Shown here piece by piece: positions 25,213 through 33,309 of a stretch of 64,000 bases of DNA. Within the stretch, counting starts at the first letter, position 1. Every line of letters begins with the position of its first letter. The notes beneath the pieces are model-generated. The model saw only the letters and a list, made by a program, of their open reading frames with translations, was not told the DNA's origin and ran no database searches. The DNA comes from Treponema bryantii (GTDB lineage Bacteria > Spirochaetota > Spirochaetia > Treponematales > Treponemataceae): assembly GCF_036492245.1 (NCBI RefSeq), contig NZ_AP025286.1:806001-870000 (forward strand), written 5' to 3'. Both the position numbers and the translations under genes were made by a program.

Positions 25213-25612
25213 AACTCTCCGGCAGTAACTCTGCAAGAGTAAACACTTTCTGTTCACCTTTGCCGTTTGCAAGAATGATTTTGAAATCTCGTTTGCAGAA
25301 CTCACTGAGTACCTGACGGCAAACTCCACAAGGTGGACAGAAATCTTCAATCACAGCTTTTCCGTCAGCATTTTCAGGGCCGCCCACAATAGCAATCGCT
25401 TCAAACTCGCGTGCGCCTTCACTTACAGCCTTAAAAACAGCAGTGCGTTCAGCACAGTTGCTAGGTCCATAAGCTGCATTTTCAATATTACAGCCGGTCC
25501 ATACTTTTCCGTTTTTATCAAGCAGAGCTGCACCTACGTGAAAATGAGAGTAGGGGGCATAAGACATATTTGTCATTTCTATTGCAGTTTTTACAAGTTC
25601 ATCATAATTCAT
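25202..25612 (-). CDS. cdd: Cytidine deaminase
   Basis: This enzyme deaminates cytidine and deoxycytidine to uridine forms for pyrimidine salvage. The zinc site is complete: Cys-Ala-Glu in NCAERTAVFKAV (residues about 52-64, with the catalytic Glu) and the PCGVCRQVLSEF pair of Cys (about 86-97). CNIENAAYGPS precedes it. The length of 136 residues is normal for the tetrameric type. No Shine-Dalgarno; a TAAAAT box (25624-25619 on the minus strand) ends 6 nt before the ATG. Confidence 0.95.
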   Translation of the reverse strand: MNYDELVKTAIEMTNMSYAPYSHFHVGAALLDKNGKVWTGCNIENAAYGPSNCAERTAVFKAVSEGAREFEAIAIVGGPENADGKAVIEDFCPPCGVCRQVLSEFCKRDFKIILANGKGEQKVFTLAELLPESFSL

Positions 25613-25671
25613 ATTTTTATTTTATCATATTTTTGTTTTATTTCATAAGAAAAAGTGTTATCTTTAAAAAT

Positions 25672-26085
25672 ATGAATAACGAACTTCAAATCAATCAGGC
25701 AATTACACTCACAGATCAGCTTATTGCAGAACTCGATCAGGCAGAGCGACAGCTTTCATCCGCCAGAAACTGGGGCTTCCTTGATGTCCTCGGCGGCGGT
25801 TTCATCGTTGACCTCATCAAGCACTCAAAACTCAGTAATGCCAAGGTCTCTATGGACAGAGTAAATTACCTTCTGCAGGAACTTAAGCGCGTACTCGGTG
25901 GAATCAGCATGCCAGGTGACTACAGCATGAACGTAGGCGGCATCGCCACCTTCGCCGACTTCTTTTTCGACAGCGGCATCGTTGATGTCTACATGACCGC
26001 CAAAATCATGAGCAGTCTCAATGAAGTCCGCAATCTCAAGAACAGATGCTATGAACTCCGAAACAGATTAAATGCTCAGAGATAA
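25672..26085 (+). CDS. Conserved hypothetical protein, glycine-rich and helical
   Basis: This is a 137-residue soluble protein. An N-terminal helix (residues about 8-30) leads to a motif NWGFLDVLGGGFIVDLIKHSKLSNAK, then a long helix, and a region with FADFFFDSGIVDVYMTAKI. Families with a similar WG-x-D-x-xGGG-x-x-x-D-x-x-KHSK block exist in Firmicutes without known function. No membrane segment is predicted. The start is at 25672, with a TTATCT box 8 nt upstream and no Shine-Dalgarno; the longer reading overlaps the cdd promoter. Confidence 0.65.
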   Translation: MNNELQINQAITLTDQLIAELDQAERQLSSARNWGFLDVLGGGFIVDLIKHSKLSNAKVSMDRVNYLLQELKRVLGGISMPGDYSMNVGGIATFADFFFDSGIVDVYMTAKIMSSLNEVRNLKNRCYELRNRLNAQR

Positions 26086-26092
26086 TCATATA

Positions 26093-27220
26093 TTAAGAGT
26101 TTCTTAATTCTTCTGCAGTTTTTTTATAAAACAGTCCTAACGGATGTTCTTGGTTTGGTTCTAATTCTTTAGGAACTACAATTGAGACAGAAGTTTGATT
26201 TAAGAAAATTCTTGGAAGTAAATTATCTATAGGTGTCTGAAAATATTGAAGAGATGGATCAATTATAATTGTCAGGTTCAGATCTTTATAAACTTGGCCG
26301 AGCATGGCAATTCTCTTTAAATCTTCATCAGAAATTACAGTTATACATTTTTTAAGTTCTTCTGAACCATTAACAAATTTTTCGCAACTTAATTCGCTTG
26401 TCATTAAAAATAAACAAGGGTAATCATTTATCTTTGAGCAATAAGGTTGTCCGATTTGATTTTCATGGTCAAAGGTAGACGGGCTAAGATAAATATATCT
26501 GTTCTCGGCTCGTAGTACTTCGTCTATAATAAAATTTGGCAGATTGAATTTAGGAAGTCCGCTCGATTTTGACCAGGCAATAATTGCGCTTTGAACATGA
26601 TCATCACTTGCTGGATAGTTTAATAGTAGTTTTGAATCATTCATGTAGAATAAATCATAGTAGTTTAGAACATATAATAAAGCTTCAATAAAACAGGCTT
26701 TTTCATTTTTTGTAATTTCGTCTTTCATTTGCATTAACGCAAGGAAAGTATTAATTCCCTTTGTATGATAAATTCCACTTGCGGAAATGTAACCTATCTG
26801 ATTACTCTCTTCTTGTGTTATTCCATAAGAATCATCATCTATAAGATTTATGTATTTTTCTTCAACTTTCGTATTTTCTTTTAATGAGTTTTTTAATTCT
26901 GTAATAGAATCGGGATTATTATTTTTTTTGATGGTTGTTAGTTCTTCTTTTAAAACTATTTGATTTTCGAATTCTGAAAAAGCCCATGCCGTCTGTTTAT
27001 CACCATTCATTACAATATAGAAAGTGTCGTTTTCATAAGCTAAATAAATATCCTGCAAATTATTTTTTGCAATATAATCAATCCACTGTCTGAATTCTTC
27101 TATTGTTTCATTTGACTCTGTAATAAATTGCATAGATTCTTTTGGTAATTCTTCATAAAAGAACATGCCGGTTGTTAGCATTTGTTTTGTGCTTACAAAA
27201 ATTCTTGAAATATTTTCCAT
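26093..27220 (-). CDS. Hypothetical protein, no recognised domain
   Basis: This is a 375-residue soluble protein with no signal peptide and no motif that I recognise. It is acidic and lacks hydrophobic segments. A ribosome binding site AGGAG lies 8 nt before the ATG, which argues for a real gene. It is convergent with the 25672 gene, 7 bp away. The base composition is AT-rich compared with its neighbours. Its function is unknown. Confidence 0.6.
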   Translation of the reverse strand: MENISRIFVSTKQMLTTGMFFYEELPKESMQFITESNETIEEFRQWIDYIAKNNLQDIYLAYENDTFYIVMNGDKQTAWAFSEFENQIVLKEELTTIKKNNNPDSITELKNSLKENTKVEEKYINLIDDDSYGITQEESNQIGYISASGIYHTKGINTFLALMQMKDEITKNEKACFIEALLYVLNYYDLFYMNDSKLLLNYPASDDHVQSAIIAWSKSSGLPKFNLPNFIIDEVLRAENRYIYLSPSTFDHENQIGQPYCSKINDYPCLFLMTSELSCEKFVNGSEELKKCITVISDEDLKRIAMLGQVYKDLNLTIIIDPSLQYFQTPIDNLLPRIFLNQTSVSIVVPKELEPNQEHPLGLFYKKTAEELRNS

Positions 27221-27368
27221 TTGTTAATTCTCCTATTTTTTTAATGGTTATACATATTATAACACTTGCGATATCGTTTTTTGCTCAATAAAAAAATAAA
27301 AAAAAATTATTTTTTTTTGGGGATAAACAGATTTCTAATTAATTATAGTGAAAAAAATATAACTTCCC

Positions 27369-27397
27369 TTGACAAAAATTTTTATTCTCACTAGATT
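27369..27397 (+). promoter_or_regulatory. Promoter of the peptide/ABC exporter unit
   Basis: A -35 TTGACA (27369-27374), a 17-bp spacer and a -10 TAGATT (27392-27397) predict a transcript starting near 27404. Its leader carries the 22-codon ORF and an AAGCG/CGCTT hairpin. The 140 bp upstream of it (27221-27368) is AT-rich and holds nothing recognisable. Confidence 0.65.
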
Positions 27398-27463
27398 GAA
27401 AATATCAACAAGCGTTTATATCCTCGTACGCTTTTGAAATTCTTTTTTAAGGAGGTCACTCCC

Positions 27464-27532
27464 ATGAATAACAGTGTTGTAAGTTTTGATTTTAAGTGTG
27501 GACTGATTCTCCCGCCAGCAAAGAAGAATTAG
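27464..27532 (+). CDS. 22-residue peptide with ideal ribosome binding site, upstream of ABC exporter
   Basis: This short ORF (begins MNNSVVSFDFKCGLILPPAK, then two more residues) follows a perfect 8-nt anti-Shine-Dalgarno match AAGGAGGT (27449-27456) with 7-nt spacing. It lies downstream of a strong TTGACA promoter and about 110 bp before two ABC exporter genes. Small hairpins between it and the exporter (GACC-GCAC-GGTC at 27575-27586; TTCGG...CCGAA near 27598-27614) suggest a leader whose translation could control exporter expression. An exported signalling peptide is also possible. It is too short for family assignment. Confidence 0.5.
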   Translation: MNNSVVSFDFKCGLILPPAKKN

Positions 27533-27640
27533 TTTCCACTTATAAATCAAATCCTCGCTAAATCGACCGCACGGTCCTCGACGTGTGTATTATTGTCTTC
27601 GGTACGTTGCCGAATCGTTTCTGCTAAAATTTTGTTACTT

Positions 27641-29416
27641 ATGAACAAGTTGAATTTATTTCACTATTTTAAACGTTATAGTTTTTTATATCTGATTGCG
27701 CTCATTGCTATGTGTGCAAGTACGCTGCTGGATCAGGCTGCCCCTCTTATTGTCCAGCATATTGTTGATGATGTTCTGATTGCAAAGAAGATGGAAGTAT
27801 TGAACTTCCTTCTTTTAGGGATTCTTGGAATTGGTGTAGGGCGCTGTATTTTTCAGTACACCAAGGAATTTTTGTGTGACTATGCCGGTAGTAAGATTGC
27901 CTGTGAAGTTCGTATAAATCTGTTTCGCAAAATCCAGAGCCTGTCGGCAAACTTTTTCGATGGCATAAACAGTGGTGAACTGATGAGCCGCGTAAAGGAC
28001 GACGTTGACCGCATCTGGGATATTGCAGCCTTTATGGGAATTCTGATGGCAGAGGTTTTTATCCGCACGGTATTAACTCTGTTCTTTATGATTCGCATTA
28101 ACTGGCAGCTCGCTTTGATTCCGATTATCGGAATGATTGGTTCTGCTGTGATTGCAATTCTGATGGAGAAGCAGCTGGATGAACTTTACGGCGCGGTTAT
28201 GCAGGAAGGTTCAGAGATGAACAATACTGCGGCAGAAAATCTTGCCGGTGTGCGAACTGTAAAAGCTTTTGCGCGTGAGGGCTTTGAGATTGCAAAGTTC
28301 CACAAGCACAATCAGAAGTTTTATGAATTGAATATTGATTTGAGTCGGGTTTTCGTAAAGTACAATCCGATGATTCAGACTATTACCAGAGTGCTAACTG
28401 TTGTGTCACTCTTCCTTGGCGGACTTATCGTTATGAAGGGTAACCCGCTGCAGGGCGGCCAGAAGATGTCTGTTGGTGAGCTGATGGCATTCCTTCAGTA
28501 TGTAGGCGGAATGATCTGGCCAATGGAAATGCTCGGCTGGCTCACAAACGGTTTTTCAAGTGCAAAGGCAAGTGTTAAGCGTCTGAACAAGATTTATGCA
28601 GAAATGCCGGACATTACGGAAAACAGCGAACTTGCAAAGAATACAGAAGGTGCCGATGCCGACCTTGCGAATGCAATGTTCTCGCAGTTTGATATCAGCG
28701 GTGATATCAGTTTTGATCATGTAACCTATGCGAGTGGGGAAAAGAAGATTCTCGACGACGTTTCATTCAGCATCAAAGCGGGTCAGACTCTCGGTATCAT
28801 GGGTGCAACAGGTTCGGGTAAAACAACGCTCATCAACCTTTTGAAGCGTATGTATGACGTAACAGACGGAAACATTAAGCTTGATGGAATTGATATCCGG
28901 GAATTGCCGCTGCCAACTTTGCGCCGTGCAATCTCTTGTGTAATGCAGGACATCTTCCTGTTCTCTGACACAATTGATGGAAACATCCGCCTTGGTGCGC
29001 GCGAGACAATAACTGTGCCGGAAGTTCGTTCTGCTTTGGAGAAGTCGCATTCTGCAGAGTTTGTAGACCGCATGGAAGAAAAAGAAAACACAGTAATTGG
29101 TGAACGTGGTGTCGGCCTTAGTGGTGGACAGAAGCAGCGAATTACAATTGCTCGTGCCCTTGCCCGTAAGACACCGGTACTCGTACTGGACGATTCAACT
29201 TCGGCACTCGATACAGAAACCGAGCAGGAGATTCAGCAGGTTCTTGCCGAACTTTCCGGTATGACAAAAATCATTATCGCGCACAGAATCAGTGCGGTTC
29301 GTAAGGCTGATAAGATTATTGTGCTTGATAAGGGTAAGGTTGTGGAGTCTGGTACTCACGAAGAACTTTTAAAACTTGGTGGGTTATATAAGGAAACATA
29401 TGACTCTCAATATTAG
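27641..29416 (+). CDS. ABC exporter, first half (fused permease-ATPase)
   Basis: This is a type I ABC exporter of 591 residues: a six-helix membrane domain (residues about 10-315) and an ATPase domain (about 350-590). Walker A is GATGSGKTT, the signature is LSGGQKQRITIARALARKTP, and Walker B is VLVLDDSTSALDTETE. The Walker B Asp is followed by Asp instead of the catalytic Glu, so this site may be degenerate, as is usual in heterodimeric exporters. The start at 27641 replaces a TTG at 27593 because it begins the first membrane helix context. Drug, lipid or peptide export cannot be told apart. Confidence 0.88.
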   Translation: MNKLNLFHYFKRYSFLYLIALIAMCASTLLDQAAPLIVQHIVDDVLIAKKMEVLNFLLLGILGIGVGRCIFQYTKEFLCDYAGSKIACEVRINLFRKIQSLSANFFDGINSGELMSRVKDDVDRIWDIAAFMGILMAEVFIRTVLTLFFMIRINWQLALIPIIGMIGSAVIAILMEKQLDELYGAVMQEGSEMNNTAAENLAGVRTVKAFAREGFEIAKFHKHNQKFYELNIDLSRVFVKYNPMIQTITRVLTVVSLFLGGLIVMKGNPLQGGQKMSVGELMAFLQYVGGMIWPMEMLGWLTNGFSSAKASVKRLNKIYAEMPDITENSELAKNTEGADADLANAMFSQFDISGDISFDHVTYASGEKKILDDVSFSIKAGQTLGIMGATGSGKTTLINLLKRMYDVTDGNIKLDGIDIRELPLPTLRRAISCVMQDIFLFSDTIDGNIRLGARETITVPEVRSALEKSHSAEFVDRMEEKENTVIGERGVGLSGGQKQRITIARALARKTPVLVLDDSTSALDTETEQEIQQVLAELSGMTKIIIAHRISAVRKADKIIVLDKGKVVESGTHEELLKLGGLYKETYDSQY

Positions 29417-29576
29417 GTTATAGGTTTTAGGTTATAGGTTTTAGGGGAGTAGGGGGAAGTCTCCCCCTCGCTCCAGCCCGCGTTGCGGTCTTACGCTACC
29501 CCCTCTACGGGGCTCAAACGCCGCCCCGTAACGCCCGGCTTCCCTAGAACCTGACACCTAAAACCTAGCACCTCAA
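29415..29576 (+). repeat. Composite repeat element between the two ABC exporter genes
   Basis: A heptad repeat AGGTTAT-AGGTTTT-AGGTTAT-AGGTTTT (29415-29442) precedes a GC-rich core (about 29450-29537) with a GGGGG/CCCCC stem and an ACGGGGC/GCCCCGT stem (29507-29529). It is followed by an inverted heptad series (AACCTGA-CACCTAA-AACCTAG; 29549-29572). The core shares 16 identical bases with 24871-24955. Confidence 0.7.
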
Positions 29577-29592
29577 AGAAACGGAGATTTTT

Positions 29593-31356
29593 ATGAACAG
29601 TTATAAAATAGATGAACAGCAGGTGCAGAAATCGAACTTCGAAACGATGCCACGACTTTTCCGTTACCTGCTTAAATATAAGAAACGAATTGCGGGCGTA
29701 TTTGCGCTGATGGCGTTCGGTACTGCGGTAGACCTCGTGAATCCGCTTTTGAATGAACGTGCCATTGACCGCTATATTCTTCCGGGCGATGTTCCGGGAC
29801 TTGTGCGCATCGTACTGTTGGGTGCTGCAATCAATATCCTTGCGGTTCTTGCAATCAAGCTTCGTATGCTTTTGATGGCAAAGACCAGTAACAAGGTTAT
29901 TCAGGAATTGCGTCAGGAATTGTACGACCACATTCAGGGACTGGACCTTGCGTTTTTCGATTCGCGTCCGTCCGGAAAAATTCTTGCGAGAATTATCGGT
30001 GACTCGAACTCGCTCAAGGACATTATTGAAAATGCCGTTACCACTTTGATTCCGAACCTTGTTACGGTCATTGCGGTTATGGTGATTATGTTTGTGAAAA
30101 ACTGGAAGCTTGCGCTTGCAGCCCTTTGCAGTCTGCCGTTCCTTATCGGTGGAGTTTTCCTGATTTCGATAATGGCAGAAAAGCACTGGAAGGCTAAGCG
30201 TCAGAAGTCTTCGAATATGAATGCGTTTATCAACGAAGACCTTTCTGGAATCAAAATTATTCAGAGCTTCCGTGCAGAGCAGGAGACCGATAAAACCTTC
30301 CAGTCGTTAGTTTGGGATGACCGCAAGGAGTTTTTACGAGCCGTTCGCTGGTGTGACGGTTTTGGTTCATGGATTGATTTGTGCTGGAGTGTCGGAACCA
30401 TGGCACTTTATATGGTTGGTATTAAACTGCTCGGAATCGAAGGTGTTTCCATCGGAACTTACATTGCCTTTGGAAGTTATGTCGGAATGTTCTGGCAGCC
30501 GATTCTGAACCTCAGTAATTTTTACAACCAGTTTGTAAATGCGGCCAGTGGTGCCGAGCGTATCTTTGAAATTATTGACAAACAGCCGGTAGTTACCAGC
30601 AAGGCTGGGGCCGGAGCAATGCCTGCAATCAAGGGGAGCGTTGAGTTTAAGAACGTTACCTTCGGTTATACTGATGATGTAGATGTCCTTAAGAACGTAG
30701 ACTTCTCTGTGACTCAGGGCGAAACAATTGCTCTTGTAGGACCTACAGGTGCCGGTAAATCTACGGTTGTTAATCTGGTGAGTCGTTTTTATGATATTAA
30801 AGACGGCGAAATCCTGATAGATGGAAATGATATTCGTGATGTAGAGCTTTCGAGTCTGCGTACTCAGATGGGAATTATGACGCAGGACAATTATATTTTC
30901 AGCGGTACAATCCGTGAAAACATAATGTATGGAAAGCTGGATGCAACGGAAGAAGAAATGCTCGAAGCAAGCCGTGCCGTTCACGCAGATGATTTTATCA
31001 AAAATCTGCCGGACGGCTACGATACAAAACTGACAGCCCGCGGCGGTGAACTCTCAAACGGCCAGCGTCAGCTTGTTGCGTTTGCCCGCACAATGCTCAG
31101 CAACCCGAGAATCCTGATTCTGGATGAGGCAACCTCTAGTATTGATACTAAGACAGAGCTTCTTGTTCAGAAAGGAATTGCGAGCATGCTTAAGGGACGA
31201 ACAAGCTTCGTAATCGCACACCGTCTTTCAACAATTCAGAATGCCGACCGCATTTTTGTAATTGATAAAGGCGGCATTGTCGAGAGCGGCAGCCCGGCCG
31301 AGCTTATGGAAAAGCGTGGTGCTTATTACGCCCTCCGTCAGGCACAGTTTGCGTAG
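29593..31356 (+). CDS. ABC exporter, second half (fused permease-ATPase)
   Basis: This is the partner of the 27641 gene, a type I exporter of 587 residues: six-helix membrane domain (residues about 30-315) and ATPase (about 345-585). Walker A is GPTGAGKST, the signature is LSNGQRQLVAFARTMLSNP, and Walker B is ILILDEATSSIDTKTE with the canonical catalytic Glu. The canonical/degenerate pair of ATP sites is typical of heterodimeric exporters such as BmrCD or TM287/288. The start follows ACGGAGAT. A GC-rich repeat element separates it from the first half, so co-transcription is plausible but not certain. Confidence 0.9.
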   Translation: MNSYKIDEQQVQKSNFETMPRLFRYLLKYKKRIAGVFALMAFGTAVDLVNPLLNERAIDRYILPGDVPGLVRIVLLGAAINILAVLAIKLRMLLMAKTSNKVIQELRQELYDHIQGLDLAFFDSRPSGKILARIIGDSNSLKDIIENAVTTLIPNLVTVIAVMVIMFVKNWKLALAALCSLPFLIGGVFLISIMAEKHWKAKRQKSSNMNAFINEDLSGIKIIQSFRAEQETDKTFQSLVWDDRKEFLRAVRWCDGFGSWIDLCWSVGTMALYMVGIKLLGIEGVSIGTYIAFGSYVGMFWQPILNLSNFYNQFVNAASGAERIFEIIDKQPVVTSKAGAGAMPAIKGSVEFKNVTFGYTDDVDVLKNVDFSVTQGETIALVGPTGAGKSTVVNLVSRFYDIKDGEILIDGNDIRDVELSSLRTQMGIMTQDNYIFSGTIRENIMYGKLDATEEEMLEASRAVHADDFIKNLPDGYDTKLTARGGELSNGQRQLVAFARTMLSNPRILILDEATSSIDTKTELLVQKGIASMLKGRTSFVIAHRLSTIQNADRIFVIDKGGIVESGSPAELMEKRGAYYALRQAQFA

Positions 31357-31380
31357 TTTTTTATAAAAAATGACGAATTG

Positions 31381-31415
31381 GCCTGCAAAAATCCAAAAAT
31401 ACGATTTTTGCAGGC
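31381..31415 (+). repeat. 12-bp hairpin downstream of the exporter
   Basis: A perfect stem GCCTGCAAAAAT (31381-31392) / ATTTTTGCAGGC (31404-31415) with an 11-nt loop lies 25 bp after the exporter stop. There is no T-run directly after it, so it may stabilise the mRNA 3' end rather than act as an intrinsic terminator. A TATAAT at 31455-31460 precedes the next gene, whose leader has an ACGATG/CATCGT hairpin (31485-31509). Confidence 0.55.
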
Positions 31416-31535
31416 TTACAAATCGAAAATCTTCAAAAATCAATTATTCAGTGTTATAATATCTATACTCGACTAATTATGTATACGATGTTTTAAGAAT
31501 AATCATCGTGCACATTCGGGATCTGGAGTATAAAA

Positions 31536-32369
31536 TTGAAAAAAGTATTACTATTCACACTTTTACTAAGCATTATAAGTTCTCTTTATTCTCAAAACTT
31601 TGAAAAGAATAAATATTCCACAGAAATCGATTGTGAATACTCTTTTACGTATCAGCAGTCAGAACGATTAAAATCTGCAGCAGAAGACATTGACCTGCTC
31701 AGATATAAAACAATCATAAGAAACGGAATAATAGAAGAAATTGAAAAACTATATCTCAATGATTTACAGCTGGGTGTGCTTACAAAAACAGAATTAAAAC
31801 TTTTTAGAAATATGTTTTACGCTAAGAATGGATATATTTTTGCAGACGAAGATTTAACAAAATATTTTAATCAGTTCGAATGGTATAAGCCAAAATCAAA
31901 AGATATTACATTTACAGATTTAGAGAAGACTGCGATTAACAAAATAAGAATATTCGAAAACGAGGGAAATGTTAAATATAATTTCGAAGGGGCAGATATC
32001 GTCTGGGAAGTCTGGAATGGTGGTGCAGATCAGCGCGGCCCTTTATTCAAATTAAATAAAGATCGTACATTTGAATATACACCGTCTCAGACAATTAACC
32101 GCCTTAAGAAAATCCAGGGAAAATGGTCCATAGAAAATAACAGACTTATTCTTCTTGCAGAAACTGAAGAAGTGATTTTTGGCGGCTATGATAATTATGA
32201 TAATATTGTAAAAGGAACACCTGTATGCATTCAGTACAAGGCACCTGTAAAAATCTCACTTCCATTGAATGAAAGTGAAGCTGATAAAAAATATAATCTT
32301 ACCTGGAGTAAAAATTGGATAAAGATCGGATCTACAGATTGTTATGTTTCAAATAAAAAAGAGGAATAA
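31536..32369 (+). CDS. Exported YARHG-domain protein
   Basis: This is a 277-residue secreted protein. It has a signal peptide (residues 1-19, MKKVLLFTLLLSIISSLYS) and a YARHG domain at about 80-145 (TELKLFRNMFYAKNGYIFADEDLTKYFNQFEWYKPKS), a small domain common in extracellular proteins of unknown role. The C-terminal part is a beta-rich lipocalin-like region. The start codon is TTG, supported by CTGGAG 8 nt upstream and by the signal peptide starting there. GNAT follows 3 bp after the stop. Confidence 0.72.
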   Translation: MKKVLLFTLLLSIISSLYSQNFEKNKYSTEIDCEYSFTYQQSERLKSAAEDIDLLRYKTIIRNGIIEEIEKLYLNDLQLGVLTKTELKLFRNMFYAKNGYIFADEDLTKYFNQFEWYKPKSKDITFTDLEKTAINKIRIFENEGNVKYNFEGADIVWEVWNGGADQRGPLFKLNKDRTFEYTPSQTINRLKKIQGKWSIENNRLILLAETEEVIFGGYDNYDNIVKGTPVCIQYKAPVKISLPLNESEADKKYNLTWSKNWIKIGSTDCYVSNKKEE

Positions 32370-32372
32370 AAA

Positions 32373-32870
32373 ATGAAATTACGCAATTACAAACCTGAAG
32401 ATTCTCAGATAATTTGCAGCTGGGTAAAAGACGAGAAAACATTGTTCCAATGGTCAGCAGACAGAATCGGGAAATTTCCTCTGAATGGAAATGAACTGAA
32501 CGAAAATTATGCCACACGTAAAATTGGGTTAGAGTTTTTTCCTCTCACAGCTATTGAAGAAAATGGAAATACTATAGGCCATCTGTTTATCCGGATACCT
32601 GATATAAATAATAAATCCGTTGTTCGCTTTGGTTTCGTAATCGTTTCGCCTGAAATACGCGGAAAAGGCTATGGTAAAGCAATGCTCGAACTCGCAATTG
32701 GTTATGCTAAAAAAGAATTGAATGCAACAAAAATAACTCTAGGAGTTTTTGAAAACAATCCCAACGCCCGGCACTGTTATGAATCTATCGGTTTTATTCC
32801 AATAAGCAAAAAAACAATAAATATTCTAAACACCGATTGGCCATGTACCGAAATGGAAATGAGGTTATAA
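32373..32870 (+). CDS. GNAT family N-acetyltransferase
   Basis: This is a 165-residue acetyltransferase. Motif A is VVRFGFVIVSPEIRGKGYGKAMLELAI (residues about 88-112, R-G-K-G-Y-G), followed by ITLGVFENNPNARHCYESIGFIP, as in the RimJ/RimL subgroup. Its acceptor is unknown. A good ribosome binding site (AGAGGA) precedes the ATG. It lies 3 nt after the YARHG gene and 25 nt before a second GNAT, so the three may be co-transcribed. Confidence 0.87.
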   Translation: MKLRNYKPEDSQIICSWVKDEKTLFQWSADRIGKFPLNGNELNENYATRKIGLEFFPLTAIEENGNTIGHLFIRIPDINNKSVVRFGFVIVSPEIRGKGYGKAMLELAIGYAKKELNATKITLGVFENNPNARHCYESIGFIPISKKTINILNTDWPCTEMEMRL

Positions 32871-32895
32871 TCATACAGAATAAGAAGGATTGAAA

Positions 32896-33291
32896 ATGAG
32901 CAGTATAATTATAAGTGATGACAAAACAAAATTCCCTGTTGAAAAAGCCATTGAGCTTTTACATACAACTTATTGGGCAGAAAAACGAGACCCTGAAGTT
33001 ATTCGAAAATCAATTGAGAATTCAATTGTCTTTGGAGTATATAGCGAAGATTCTCTGATTGGAATGGCACGAGTTATCACAGACTTTGCTACAACTTTTT
33101 ATTTAGCAGATTTCATTATAGATGAAAAATACCGTGGCAATGGAATTGGAAAAAAACTGATTTCAACTATTGTTTCAGATAATCGTTTTTCATCATTGTT
33201 AGGAATCCTTGTTACGAGAGATGCCCATGGCTTATACGAACACTTCGGCTTCAAAAGAGACACTGAACGCGCTATGACAAGAAGAGTATAG
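32896..33291 (+). CDS. GNAT family N-acetyltransferase
   Basis: This is a 131-residue acetyltransferase with FYLADFIIDEKYRGNGIGKKLISTI (motif A, R-G-N-G-I-G) and a C-terminal YEHFGFKRD. It is of the short GNAT type. Start 32896 is chosen over TTG 32890 because AAGAAGGA (32882-32889) is correctly spaced for the ATG. Substrate unknown. Confidence 0.85.
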   Translation: MSSIIISDDKTKFPVEKAIELLHTTYWAEKRDPEVIRKSIENSIVFGVYSEDSLIGMARVITDFATTFYLADFIIDEKYRGNGIGKKLISTIVSDNRFSSLLGILVTRDAHGLYEHFGFKRDTERAMTRRV

Positions 33292-33309
33292 AAAATAATA
33301 TGTGAATAA

